Below are positions 28,978 to 36,261 of a stretch of 36,261 bases of DNA, piece by piece. The first letter of the stretch is position 1; each line of letters begins with the position of its first letter. Both the position numbers and the translations under genes were made by a program. The DNA lies in contig NZ_LYVQ01000038.1 of NCBI RefSeq assembly GCF_001984095.1, positions 1 through 36,261 on the forward strand, given 5' to 3'. Under the pieces are notes generated by a model that saw only the letters and a program-made list of their open reading frames with translations, was not told where the DNA came from and did no database searches. Source of the stretch: Pelomonas sp. KK5. Its GTDB lineage: Bacteria; Pseudomonadota; Gammaproteobacteria; Burkholderiales; Burkholderiaceae_C.

Positions 28978-29008
28978 ATGATTGTAGCTACAATCATTGT
29001 ATCTACAA
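28978..29008. promoter_or_regulatory. MarR-type palindromic operator with overlapping divergent -10 boxes
   Basis: A perfect 20-bp palindrome centred on GATTGTAGCTACAATC (28978-28997) is followed by a second, partial palindrome TTGTA-TC-TACAA (28997-29008). The full palindrome gives TACAAT on both strands: plus at 28989-28994 and minus at 28986-28981, each usable as a -10 box. The minus one ends 7 bases before the marR ATG; the plus one would give a short leader with AAGGAG before the thioesterase ATG. Binding here would block both promoters, which fits the MarR-family mode of repression. Confidence 0.75.
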
Positions 29009-29018
29009 GGAGTTCACC

Positions 29019-29555
29019 ATGAGCAGCCAGGATCACGACCAAGTTCTGCAGCAATGGAAGGCCGAGGAAGCCGCCGTCCGCTCGCGCCAGATGCCCGTGG
29101 GCCTGGCGCGCCCCGACCAGGTGGCGGGCCGGACGGGCCTGGAGGTGATGCACATGATGCTCGACGGCGAGCTGCCGCCGCCGCACATCACCGACACGAT
29201 GGACTTCATGCTGATCTCGGTGGCGCATGGCGAGGCCACCTTCCAGGGCACGCCCAGGCTGCGGCACTACAACCCGCTGGGCGGCGTGCATGGCGGCTGG
29301 TATGCCACGCTGCTCGATTCGGCGCTCGGCTGCGCCGTGCACACGACGATGCCGGTGGGCCGCGCCTACACGACGCTGGAGTTCAAGGTGAACCTGGTGC
29401 GCGGCCTCAACGAGCGGGTGCCGCTGGTGCGGGCGATCGGCAAGGTGGTGCACTCAGGCAAGCAGGTCGCCACCGCCGAGGCCTCGCTGGTGGGCCACGA
29501 CGGCAAGCTCTACGCTCACGCGAGCACGACCTGCCTGGTGTTTGAAACGCGCTGA
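29019..29555 (+). CDS. PaaI-family hotdog thioesterase
   Basis: A 178-residue acyl-CoA thioesterase of the PaaI/hotdog fold. The key motif is RHYNPLGGVHGGWYATLLDSALGCAVHTTMPVG (residues ~86-118), which holds the catalytic Asn and HGG turn and the Asp of the helix; a second strand set (YTTLEFKVNLVRGLNERVPLVRAIGKVVHSGKQVATAEASLVG) completes the fold. An N-terminal ~50-residue extension is present. Substrate is probably an aromatic or short-chain acyl-CoA; the divergent MarR regulator hints at control by a toxic aromatic compound. AAGGAG lies 6 bases before the ATG. Confidence 0.92.
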   Translation: MSSQDHDQVLQQWKAEEAAVRSRQMPVGLARPDQVAGRTGLEVMHMMLDGELPPPHITDTMDFMLISVAHGEATFQGTPRLRHYNPLGGVHGGWYATLLDSALGCAVHTTMPVGRAYTTLEFKVNLVRGLNERVPLVRAIGKVVHSGKQVATAEASLVGHDGKLYAHASTTCLVFETR

Positions 29556-29562
29556 CTGATCA

Positions 29563-30192
29563 TCAGCCGCGCAGCGCCGCGGCGCCCTGCGCGAGCCTGG
29601 TGATGCGCGCCCAGTCCTTGGCGTCCACCGCGTCCTGCGGGGTCAGCCAGGAGCCGCCGCAGACCTTCACATTGGGCAGGCTGAGGAACTGCGGTGCCGT
29701 CTCGAGCGAGATGCCGCCGGTGGGGCAGAACACGACGTCCGGGAACGGACCGGCCAGCGCCTTCAGCAGGTTGATGCCCCCCACGGCCACCGCCGGGAAC
29801 AGCTTCAGGAAGCCGTAGCCGCCTGCATTGGCCTGCATCACCTCGCTGGCGGTGCTGACGCCCGGCAGCAGCGGCAGGCCCTGCTCCTTGCAGGCGGCGC
29901 CGATCGCGTCGGTGTAGCCGGGGCTGACGCCGAACTGGCAGCCGGCATCGCGCGCGGCTTTCACATCCGCCACGGTGCGCAGCGTGCCCGCGCCGACGAT
30001 GGCCTGCGGCACGGCCCTGGCCATCGCCTCCATCGCCTTCAGCGCCACCGGCGTGCGCAGCGTCACTTCCAGCACGCGCACGCCGCCGGCGACCAGCGCC
30101 TCGGCCAGCGGTACCGCGTCTTCCAGGCGCTGGATGACGATGACGGGGATGACGGGGCCTTGCTCGGCCAGGCTCAGGGTGTTGTCGATCAT
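29563..30192 (-). CDS. eda: KDPG aldolase (bifunctional 4-hydroxy-2-oxoglutarate aldolase)
   Basis: Cleaves 2-keto-3-deoxy-6-phosphogluconate to pyruvate and glyceraldehyde 3-phosphate, completing the Entner-Doudoroff pathway. The 209-residue TIM-barrel protein has Glu42 and Arg46 (LEVTLRTP), the Schiff-base Lys130 in GYGFLKLFPA, and VFCPTGGISLETAPQFL. All active-site residues expected from E. coli Eda are present. It is the downstream member of edd-eda on the same strand with a 17-base gap, so both are made from one message. Its 3' end is 7 bases from the convergent thioesterase gene. Confidence 0.97.
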   Translation of the reverse strand: MIDNTLSLAEQGPVIPVIVIQRLEDAVPLAEALVAGGVRVLEVTLRTPVALKAMEAMARAVPQAIVGAGTLRTVADVKAARDAGCQFGVSPGYTDAIGAACKEQGLPLLPGVSTASEVMQANAGGYGFLKLFPAVAVGGINLLKALAGPFPDVVFCPTGGISLETAPQFLSLPNVKVCGGSWLTPQDAVDAKDWARITRLAQGAAALRG

Positions 30193-30209
30193 GTCAGTCC
30201 TTGTGGTGT

Positions 30210-32030
30210 TCAGAGCCAGGTCACCGCGCCTTCTTCGGCCGTGCGGGCGTTGCGGCGCATGCCGGCGAACAGGTCACGGCCGAGGCCGTGGGCGTTGTCG
30301 AAGGCGTGCTCGGGCGTGATCTTCGCGTTCTCGCGCGCCTCCCATTCGGCCTGCGGCACCAGGGCCAGCAGCTCGCCGGTGGTGGCATCCATGCGCACCA
30401 CATCGCCATCGCGCAGCTTGCCGAGCGGGCCGCCGGCCAGCGCCTCGGGGCTCACATGGATGGCCGCCGGCACCTTGCCGGAAGCGCCGCTCATGCGGCC
30501 ATCGGTCACCAGCGCGACCTTGAAGCCCTTGTTCTGCAGCACGGCCAGCGGCGGCGTGAGCTTGTGCAACTCGGGCATGCCGTTGGCGTGCGGGCCCTGG
30601 AAGCGCACGACGACGACCACGTCGCGCTCCAGCTCGCCGGCCTTGAAGGCCTCCTGCATGCCCTCCTGGCTGTCGAAGATCCGGCATGGCGCCTCGACGA
30701 CATGGCGGTCGTCCGGCACGGCGGAGACCTTGATCACCGCGCGGCCCAGGTTGCCCTGCAGCAGCTTCAGGCCGCCGGTGGGGCTGAAGGGCGCCGCCGC
30801 GGTGCGCACCACGGAATCGTCGCCGCTGGCCGGGGTCAGGTCTTGCCAATCGACGGAGCTGCCGTCGGCTGCCAGCGTCGGGACCCGCGCGAAGGGCCGC
30901 AGCGAACTGCCCGCCACGCTCAGCACGTCCTCGTGCATCAGCCCGGCGTCCAGCAACTCGCGGATCACGAAGCCCGGGCCGCCGGCATTCTGGAAGTCGT
31001 TCACATCGGCGGTGCCGTTGGGGTAGACGCGCGACAGCAGCGGCACGACGGCGGACAACTCGGAGAAATCGGTCCAGTCGATCGTGATGCCGGCCGAACG
31101 GGCCACGGCCACCCAGTGGATCAGGTGGTTGGTCGAGCCGCCTGTGGCCAGCAGGGCCACCATCGCGTTGACGATGCAGCGCTCGTCGACCATGCGGCCG
31201 ATCGGGGTGTAGTTGGCCTTGGGCGCGATCGACAGCACGGTGCTGACGGCCTGCCGCGTCAGCGCCGCGCGCAGGTCGTCGTGCGGGTGGACGAAGGCGG
31301 CGCCCGGCACATGCAGGCCCATCGCCTCGAGCAGCATCTGGTTGCTGTTGGCCGTGCCGTAGAAGGTGCAGGTGCCGGCGCCGTGGTAGGCGGCGGACTC
31401 GGCCTTCTGCAGTTCGTCGCGGCCCACCAGGCCCTGCGCGTACTGCTCGCGCACCTTGCCCTTGGCGCTGTTGGACAGGCCGCTGCTCATCGGGCCGGCC
31501 GGCACGAAGACGCAGGGCAGATGGCCGAAGTGCAGCGCGCCGATCAGCAGGCCCGGCACGATCTTGTCGCAGATGCCCAGCAGCAACGCGGCGTCGAAGA
31601 CGTCGTGGCTCAGTGCGATGGCCGTGGACATGGCAATGGTGTCCCGCGAGAACAGGGACATCTCCATGCCCGGCTGGCCCTGGGTGACGCCGTCGCACAT
31701 CGCGGGCGTGCCACCGGCCACCTGGGCGGTGGCACCCAGCGCGTGGGCGGCCTCGCGGATCAGCGCCGGGTAGCCCTCGTAGGGCTGATGGGCCGACAGC
31801 ATGTCGTTGTAGGCCGTGACGATGGCGATGTTGGGCGCCTTCTCCGCCACGATGCGCAGCTTGTCGTTGGCCGGCATGGCAGCCACCGCGTGCGCGACGT
31901 TGGCGCAGCCCATGCGCTCGACGCCACGCTTGCGGCCGGCCATGTGATCGACACCATCGAGGTAGGCGCCGCGGGAATCGGCACTGCGCTGGCGGATGCG
32001 CTCGGTTACAGCCGCGAGGGTCTTGTTCAT
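30210..32030 (-). CDS. edd: phosphogluconate dehydratase
   Basis: Dehydrates 6-phosphogluconate to KDPG, the first committed step of the Entner-Doudoroff pathway. The 606-residue protein is a full ILVD_EDD [4Fe-4S] dehydratase: [35 protein letters not shown] (signature 1, with cluster Cys), [30 protein letters not shown]-like segment, and [20 protein letters not shown] (signature 2). It is distinguished from IlvD by length and these loops. eda follows 17 bases downstream. The 150-base region upstream contains a HexR-like palindrome, suggesting repression relieved by KDPG. Confidence 0.97.
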   Translation of the reverse strand: MNKTLAAVTERIRQRSADSRGAYLDGVDHMAGRKRGVERMGCANVAHAVAAMPANDKLRIVAEKAPNIAIVTAYNDMLSAHQPYEGYPALIREAAHALGATAQVAGGTPAMCDGVTQGQPGMEMSLFSRDTIAMSTAIALSHDVFDAALLLGICDKIVPGLLIGALHFGHLPCVFVPAGPMSSGLSNSAKGKVREQYAQGLVGRDELQKAESAAYHGAGTCTFYGTANSNQMLLEAMGLHVPGAAFVHPHDDLRAALTRQAVSTVLSIAPKANYTPIGRMVDERCIVNAMVALLATGGSTNHLIHWVAVARSAGITIDWTDFSELSAVVPLLSRVYPNGTADVNDFQNAGGPGFVIRELLDAGLMHEDVLSVAGSSLRPFARVPTLAADGSSVDWQDLTPASGDDSVVRTAAAPFSPTGGLKLLQGNLGRAVIKVSAVPDDRHVVEAPCRIFDSQEGMQEAFKAGELERDVVVVVRFQGPHANGMPELHKLTPPLAVLQNKGFKVALVTDGRMSGASGKVPAAIHVSPEALAGGPLGKLRDGDVVRMDATTGELLALVPQAEWEARENAKITPEHAFDNAHGLGRDLFAGMRRNARTAEEGAVTWL

Positions 32031-32040
32031 AGGCTGGATC

Positions 32041-32046
32041 GTTGTA
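32041..32046 (-). promoter_or_regulatory. candidate -10 box for edd
   Basis: On the minus strand TACAAC (4 of 6 matches) lies 10 bases before the edd ATG. A very short leader would result. The HexR-like palindrome at 32066-32080 would then cover the -35 region. The hexamer is weak by itself. Confidence 0.25.
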
Positions 32047-32065
32047 ACTCGAGAGGTTGAAAATC

Positions 32066-32080
32066 GGTAACCATATTACA
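32066..32080. promoter_or_regulatory. HexR-like operator upstream of edd-eda
   Basis: The 15-mer GGTAACCATATTACA matches the HexR consensus TGTAA-N5-TTACA at 9 of 10 arm positions, and lies 36 bases upstream of the edd start. HexR represses central carbon genes and is released by KDPG. Extra TGTAAC and GTTACA half-sites lie at 32043 and 32100. A role for a HexR/RpiR-type repressor is inferred; none is encoded in this window. Confidence 0.5.
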
Positions 32081-32180
32081 TCGAATGCCCGGCCGCCGGG
32101 TTACATCAAGGGTACAGCAGCAGGGCGTCGGCGGGCAGGCAACACGAGCAAGCAACATGCCGGCGTCACATGTCAAGATC

Positions 32181-32879
32181 ATGGCCATGCAAGGCAGTTC
32201 CCATGACAACGCCGCCCTCTACGCCCGCACGCTGGCCCAATGGCGCGCCGTGCCCGGGCAGGACCTGCTGCTGTTCGCCTACGGTTCGCTGATCTGGCGG
32301 CCGGATTTCGACTACACGGCGTCCTATCCCGCCCGCGTGCAGGGCTACCACCGCGCGCTGCGCATGCAGTCGCAAGTCAACCGCGGCAGCCCCGAGCAAC
32401 CCGGCCTGGTGCTGGCCCTGCTGTCCGGCGGCAGTTGCCGCGGCCTCGTCTTCAGGGTCGCCCATGCCGAGGGCGAGGCGGTGCTGGAGGCGCTGTGGGC
32501 GCGCGAGATGCCGCTGGGCGAGGAATTCCGCCACCCCGACGGCCGGCGCAGCCACCTGCCCGTGCCCACCTACGAGCCGCGCTGGCTGAGCTGCCAGACC
32601 ACGCAGGGCCCGTTGCGCGCACTCGCCTTCACGCTGTCGCGCCACAGCCCGAGCTGGACCGGCGAGATCGGCGATGCGCAGCTGCTGCACATCTTCGGCC
32701 ATGCACGCGGCCGCTATGGCACGACGCTGGAGTACCTGATGCGCACCGTGCACGGCCTGCGCGAGCACGGCATCCGCGACGTGGAGCTGGAGCGGCAATG
32801 GCACCTCGCCGCGCGGCACGGCCTGTGCGGGCCGCTGGCGCCGCAGCGGGCGGCCCGGGGCCAGGCTCAGGAACGCTGA
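32181..32879 (+). CDS. gamma-glutamylcyclotransferase (ChaC-like)
   Basis: A 232-residue cytoplasmic enzyme. ChaC relatives degrade glutathione to 5-oxoproline and Cys-Gly. The substrate loop FAYGSLIWRPDFDY, the QVNRGSPEQPGLVLALLSGGSCRGLVFRV segment and LWAREMPLGEEF, with the catalytic Glu in LWARE, match the family. Start uncertain: the ATG at 32181 gives a normal N-terminus; in-frame ATGs at 32085, 32157 and 32187 are alternatives, and the first would place the start inside the edd operator region. No clear Shine-Dalgarno sequence precedes any of them. The 3' end overlaps the convergent nucleotidyltransferase gene by 13 bases. Confidence 0.9.
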   Translation: MAMQGSSHDNAALYARTLAQWRAVPGQDLLLFAYGSLIWRPDFDYTASYPARVQGYHRALRMQSQVNRGSPEQPGLVLALLSGGSCRGLVFRVAHAEGEAVLEALWAREMPLGEEFRHPDGRRSHLPVPTYEPRWLSCQTTQGPLRALAFTLSRHSPSWTGEIGDAQLLHIFGHARGRYGTTLEYLMRTVHGLREHGIRDVELERQWHLAARHGLCGPLAPQRAARGQAQER

Positions 32880-33523
32880 GGCTGGCCGGTCTCGGCCGCG
32901 GCCGCCTCGGCGCGCATGCGGGCCAGGTCGTCCTCGGTGTCGATGTCCACCAGCACGCCCGGGTCGTCCACGTCGACCGCCTGCGAGGCGTAGCGGGCCA
33001 GCAGCCGGCGGGCGCCCTCGTCGCCCTGCAGGTCCACCAGCTCCGAGTACAGCTCCGCGCTGAAGCCGACCGGATGGCCGCGCCGGCCCCGGTACTGTGC
33101 ATAAGCGAGCGGGAAGTGCTCCAGCGCGTCCGCCACGGCGCGGATGCTGCCGGGCTTGAGCAGCGGCATGTCGGCCGGCACGATCAGCCAGCCGTCGGCA
33201 TCGCCTGTGGCGCTGACGCCGGCTGCGATCGAGTGCCCCATGCCCACCGGGCTCGGGCGGCCGCGCCCGTCCACGTCGGGCAGTTCGACGACGTCCTGGG
33301 CGGCCACCAGGCGGCGCACGGCCGGCGCCAGCTGCGCGCTGGTGACGACCACGACGCGCAGGTGCGTCTGCAGCGCATGGTGCAGCGTGCGGGACAGCAT
33401 CGTGTCGCTCGTCGTCGAGCCTGCGGCGGGTTCCAGCGGCTGCATCAGCTTGTGGCCGGCACCCCGGAAGCGGACGCCGCGTCCCGCTGCCAGCACGACG
33501 ACAACAGGTCGCCGTTTGCTCAT
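32867..33523 (-). CDS. MobA/MocA-like nucleotidyltransferase
   Basis: A 218-residue NTP-transferase. The nucleotide loop is LAAGRGVRFRGAGHKLMQPL (12-31), followed by PVGMGHSIAAGVSATGDADGWLIVPADMPLLKPGSIRAV, where PADMP holds the metal-binding Asp, and GRRGHPVGFSAELYSELVDLQGDEGARRLL, which is highly conserved in molybdenum cofactor cytidylyl/guanylyltransferases (MocA/MobA-like). It may make Mo-molybdopterin cytosine dinucleotide for xanthine-oxidase-type enzymes, but no molybdoenzyme or moe/mob gene is nearby, so the nucleotide and target are open. AAGGA precedes the ATG. The 3' end overlaps ChaC by 13 bases. Confidence 0.88.
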   Translation of the reverse strand: MSKRRPVVVVLAAGRGVRFRGAGHKLMQPLEPAAGSTTSDTMLSRTLHHALQTHLRVVVVTSAQLAPAVRRLVAAQDVVELPDVDGRGRPSPVGMGHSIAAGVSATGDADGWLIVPADMPLLKPGSIRAVADALEHFPLAYAQYRGRRGHPVGFSAELYSELVDLQGDEGARRLLARYASQAVDVDDPGVLVDIDTEDDLARMRAEAAAAETGQPQRS

Positions 33524-33676
33524 AGCTGAATCCTTCTCTTCGGTGGCACCAGCCCGGACGCGAGGCCCTGGCTGGCGGTTTGTACAGCATGCCGCTGGCC
33601 CGGGGCCGGCATAACTGGGACCATTACCTAAGGCTTTCTACCGTCGACAGCCCAGTGGAAGCCCTCCGGAAGCGCC

Positions 33677-33682
33677 GACAAT
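33677..33682 (+). promoter_or_regulatory. candidate -10 box for pdxH (possible leaderless start)
   Basis: GACAAT (4 of 6 matches) ends 7 bases before the pdxH ATG at 33689, and no Shine-Dalgarno sequence intervenes. The 165-base gap to the divergent nucleotidyltransferase gene also holds an inverted repeat (ATGCCG ... CGGCAT, 33589-33612) of unknown meaning. Confidence 0.3.
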
Positions 33683-33688
33683 CGAGCG

Positions 33689-34330
33689 ATGAGCAAGCTA
33701 TCCGACCTGAGAAAGAGCTACGAACTCGGCGAACTGGACGAGGCGCTGGCCTCCGGCAGCCCGATGGCGCAATTCAGCCAGTGGTTCGAGCACGCGCTGG
33801 CCGCGCCCGAGGTCCACGAACCCAATGCGATGACCCTGGCCACCGTCGGCGCCGATGGCCGGCCCTCGACGCGCATCGTGCTGGTCAAGGCCTATGACGA
33901 GCGCGGACTGGTCTGGTTCACCAACTACGACAGCCGCAAGGGCCGGGAGCTGGCCGTCCACCCCTTCGCCGCGCTGCAGTTCCATTGGGTGGAGCTGGAG
34001 CGGGTCGTGCGGATCGAGGGCCGGGTCGAGAAGGTCTCCGACCAGGAATCGGACGACTACTTCCAGTCGCGCCCGCTCGACTCGCGCCTGGGCGCCTGGG
34101 CCTCGCCGCAGAGCCAGGTGATCGAGTCGCGCGCCACGCTGGTGGCCAATGCCGCGAAGATGGCCGTCCGCCACGGCCTGAAGCCGCCGCGTCCGCCTCA
34201 CTGGGGCGGCTACCGGCTGGTGCCGGAGCGCTGGGAGTTCTGGCAGGGCCGCAAGTCGCGGCTGCATGACCGGCTGGTCTACCGCAAGGACGAGGCCGGT
34301 GCCTGGCAGCGGGAGCGGCTGGCGCCGTGA
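33689..34330 (+). CDS. pdxH: pyridoxamine/pyridoxine 5'-phosphate oxidase
   Basis: FMN-dependent oxidation of pyridoxamine or pyridoxine 5'-phosphate to pyridoxal 5'-phosphate, the final step of vitamin B6 synthesis and salvage. The 213-residue protein shows [12 protein letters not shown] at the start, [45 protein letters not shown] (FMN and substrate contacts), [33 protein letters not shown], and the signature [28 protein letters not shown]. Length and motifs are standard. It ends 9 bases from the convergent DUF748 gene. Confidence 0.97.
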   Translation: MSKLSDLRKSYELGELDEALASGSPMAQFSQWFEHALAAPEVHEPNAMTLATVGADGRPSTRIVLVKAYDERGLVWFTNYDSRKGRELAVHPFAALQFHWVELERVVRIEGRVEKVSDQESDDYFQSRPLDSRLGAWASPQSQVIESRATLVANAAKMAVRHGLKPPRPPHWGGYRLVPERWEFWQGRKSRLHDRLVYRKDEAGAWQRERLAP

Positions 34331-34339
34331 CCCGTCGCG

Positions 34340-36261
34340 TCAGCGGGTGCTCAGCGAGAGCTCCGCATGCGGCTGGGCCCCGTCCGCCACGCGCGGGGAG
34401 CTGACGAACAGGCGGCTGTTGGCAATGCCCTTGGCGATCAGCGCATCGCGCACCGCCGCGGCACGCTGGTCGGCCAACTGCCGCAGTTGCTCGTCACTGA
34501 CGGCCGGCGCCGTGGCGGCCTCGCCCTTTTTCGCGGGTGAAGCGGCGCGCTGTTGTTGTTGCTGCTGCTGCCGGCGCGCCTCGCGGCGCTGCTCGGCCTC
34601 GGTGCCGGCCTTGGCCTGAAGTTGCGCCAGCGCGGGCCCGTCGGCCTGGGCATCAGCCCAGCCGGTGATCGTCAGCGCCAGGCCCGGCCGGTCGGCCAGC
34701 ATCTTCGCCACCTTGTCCAGTTGCTCCGGCGCGCCGGGCGCGGCGCTGCCGGGCGCGAAGGCCGCCTGGCTGGCGTCGCCCTCACCCCCTCCGCTGCCAC
34801 CGAACAGCAGCGAGAACGGCGCGGTCACCGCCTTGGCCAGCAGGTTGCCGATCAGCTTCAGCACGATGCCGCCGATGCTGAAGTCAGGATCGTTGATCGA
34901 GCCGCTGACCGGCAGGTCCAGGTCGATCACGCCGTCCGAGTCCTTCAGCAGGGCCACGGCCAGCAGCACCGGCAGCGTGGTCGCGTCGGGGCTCTCGACC
35001 TTGTCGCCGAAGGTCAGCTGGTTGAGCGTGATGCGGTTGCTGGCCTCGAGCTGGCCGCCTGGATCGATCTTGTAGTGCACCTCGGTGGAGAGCTTGCCCC
35101 GCTCGATCGCATAGCCGGCATATTTGGCGGCATAGGGCGAGAGCGGGGAGAGTTCGATGTCGCTGGCCTTGGCGGTGACGTCCATCGTCAGCGGAGCACC
35201 GGCCGGGTTCAGTTGCCCCTCCACGCTGAGGTCGCCGGTGCCCTGCACCTTGCCGCGCAGGCTCAGCGGCGCCATCGCGGGCTTGCCGGTGGCGAAGGCG
35301 CCCAGGCTGCCCTGCAGTTCGGTGAGGTGGGCGCTGTAGTTGGGCTTGACGAAATGGTCGCTGAAATCGATCTCGCCCTTGCTGAACTGTATCTGGCCCA
35401 CCGTCAGCAGCGCGGCAGGCCCGGAGGCCGCCGGGGCAGGTGCCGAGGCCGCGGCCGGCGCGGCGCGCGTGCCGAGCTCCCTGATGTTGAAGCGCCCCTG
35501 CTCGTCCACGTTCAGGCGCATGTAGTAGTCGTCCAGCGCGGCCTTGGCCACGGTGATCTCCGGCGGCTTGCCCGGCAGCAGCCGGGCTGCCACGCCACCG
35601 AGCGCCAGCGACTGCCAGCCCAGCAGCTCTCCGCCGACCTGGCGCTGGCCGTCCTGCCAACTGGCCTGGTTCAGGCGCAGGCGACCCAGCGAAGCATCGC
35701 CGTTCCACGTGGCTCGCCAGGCTTCGCCCTCGCGGGCTGCCGAGAACTCGCCTTGCAGGCCGAGCTCGGCGCGGCGCAGCTGCAGGCCCCAGGCGCGATC
35801 CAGATACGGGTCCAGCAGTTGCAAGGGCAACTGCTCGACGCGCAGCTTGCCACGCAGGCTCGGCGCCATCGCCAGGACCTCGCCCTGCCACTGCAAGCTG
35901 CCGTCTTCCCGCTGGACCGGCGTCGAACGCTCGCGGCCGAGGCTGAGGCTCAGGTTCACCGCTATCGGCTCGGCGGTCGGTGGCCAGGCCAGGTGCTGGG
36001 CCTTCAGGCGGATCTGCCCCACGCGCACGACGGTGTCCGCCGCGGCCTGGGCATCCTGAAAGCGCAGCGCACCCTGTTCGATGCTGAGGGCCTGCGCCGT
36101 CACATGCCAGGCGGGCGCGTCTGCGGCCGGCACCGCTGCGGGCGCGGGCGGGAACAGCGTCTCGTGGCGCCAGCGGCCGTCGGCGGCGCGGGCCGCCTGC
36201 AGCAGGGGCTGCTGCAGGCTCAATTCACCGGCCTGGATCCGGCGCGCCCCCAGGTCAAGGT
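34340..36261 (-). CDS. DUF748/AsmA-like envelope protein with OmpA-like C-terminal segment (5' truncated by window)
   Basis: The frame is open from the window edge to the TAA-side stop at 34340, so the gene begins beyond the window; about 639 residues are visible. The body is repetitive beta-rich sequence typical of DUF748 proteins, with KAALDDYYMRLNVDEQGRFNIREL, QIQFSKGEIDFSDHFVKPNYSAHLTELQGSLG, LSPLSPYAAKYAGYAIERGKLSTEVHYKID and VIDLDLPVSGSINDPDFSIGGIVLKLIGNLLAKAVTAPFSLLFG, the last being highly conserved in the family. The C-terminus resembles a degenerate OmpA-like domain (LALTITGWADAQADG ... LADQRAAAVRDALIAKGIANSRLF), interrupted by a Gln-run linker. Relatives act as bridge-like lipid/envelope maintenance proteins; the role here is inferred. 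Confidence 0.88.
   Translation of the reverse strand, partial: LDLGARRIQAGELSLQQPLLQAARAADGRWRHETLFPPAPAAVPAADAPAWHVTAQALSIEQGALRFQDAQAAADTVVRVGQIRLKAQHLAWPPTAEPIAVNLSLSLGRERSTPVQREDGSLQWQGEVLAMAPSLRGKLRVEQLPLQLLDPYLDRAWGLQLRRAELGLQGEFSAAREGEAWRATWNGDASLGRLRLNQASWQDGQRQVGGELLGWQSLALGGVAARLLPGKPPEITVAKAALDDYYMRLNVDEQGRFNIRELGTRAAPAAASAPAPAASGPAALLTVGQIQFSKGEIDFSDHFVKPNYSAHLTELQGSLGAFATGKPAMAPLSLRGKVQGTGDLSVEGQLNPAGAPLTMDVTAKASDIELSPLSPYAAKYAGYAIERGKLSTEVHYKIDPGGQLEASNRITLNQLTFGDKVESPDATTLPVLLAVALLKDSDGVIDLDLPVSGSINDPDFSIGGIVLKLIGNLLAKAVTAPFSLLFGGSGGGEGDASQAAFAPGSAAPGAPEQLDKVAKMLADRPGLALTITGWADAQADGPALAQLQAKAGTEAEQRREARRQQQQQQQRAASPAKKGEAATAPAVSDEQLRQLADQRAAAVRDALIAKGIANSRLFVSSPRVADGAQPHAELSLSTR

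Noticed and set aside
30201-32060. Plus-strand 619-codon frame opposite edd
   Set aside because: Antisense to a full-length ILVD_EDD dehydratase; composition is that of a shadow frame.
32088-32100. CCCGG-CCG-CCGGG hairpin upstream of ChaC
   Set aside because: Short GC palindrome with a 3-base loop, common by chance in this background; no U-run.
33589-33612. Inverted repeat ATGCCG ... CGGCAT between mobA-like and pdxH as a terminator or operator
   Set aside because: Only a 6-bp stem with a 12-base loop, no U-run and no recognised regulator motif; the genes diverge, so a terminator is not expected.
34551-34570. Triplet repeat as a possible phase-variation tract
   Set aside because: The unit is three bases and in frame, so length changes would add or remove Gln rather than switch the gene off.

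Overview
This window looks like an ordinary chromosomal stretch of a GC-rich betaproteobacterium of the order Burkholderiales, close to the Roseateles/Mitsuaria/Rubrivivax-Comamonadaceae group. The evidence is the very high GC at third codon positions, the gene order pyrG-kdsA-(DUF1330)-eno-ftsB, a Burkholderiales-type 'Porin_4' porin, a Bug-family (TctC) solute receptor, and ABC and two-component genes of the usual Burkholderiales kind. The genus cannot be fixed by eye. I see no rRNA, tRNA, insertion sequence, prophage gene or CRISPR array. No gene-free stretch exceeds about 180 bases.

Layout. (a) 1-8449, all plus strand: the 3' end of mutS, an alpha/beta hydrolase, pyrG, kdsA, a DUF1330 gene, eno and ftsB. 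Then comes a tight trio of pnuC, a NadR-like kinase and a lipoprotein 5'-nucleotidase, which reads as a nicotinamide riboside/NMN salvage unit. (b) 8454-11981, minus: one very large orphan membrane protein with a periplasmic region and about nine C-terminal membrane spans. (c) 12133-12825, plus: a haloacid-dehalogenase-type HAD enzyme. (d) 12796-16894, minus: a LiaF-like membrane protein, a LytS-type kinase and a LytTR regulator, followed by a gamma-carbonic anhydrase and the redox chaperone Hsp33 (hslO). (e) 16998-19391, plus: thyA-folA, a DUF4337 protein and a GNAT acetyltransferase. (f) 19408-27686, minus: a seven-gene uptake locus, in transcription order a TctD-like regulator, TctE-like kinase, Bug receptor, porin, FbpA-like binding protein, FbpB-like double permease and FbpC-like ATPase. 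(g) 27768-29555: xth, then a divergent marR/thioesterase pair sharing a palindromic operator. (h) 29563-32030, minus: the Entner-Doudoroff pair edd-eda behind a HexR-like site. (i) 32181 to the end: a ChaC-type gamma-glutamylcyclotransferase, a MobA-like nucleotidyltransferase, pdxH, and the 3' part of a DUF748/AsmA-like envelope gene that runs off the window.

How the parts work together. The housekeeping block feeds CTP, Kdo, glycolysis and division. The nucleotidase/PnuC/kinase trio would take periplasmic NMN or NAD breakdown products to nicotinamide riboside, import it and trap it by phosphorylation. The Tct/Bug/porin/Fbp locus combines sensing, outer-membrane entry, periplasmic capture and ABC import, and the substrate is most plausibly an organic acid or a ferric-organic-acid complex.

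The items I find most worth a second look are the orphan 1175-residue membrane protein, the NAD-precursor unit with a Cys/His-rich kinase tail, the Bug receptor that lacks TctA/TctB but sits with an ABC transporter, the metal-dependent form of KdsA, and a recurring -10-like hexamer placed 6-7 bases before start codons that suggests leaderless transcripts. None of these is proven to be a new system from sequence alone.
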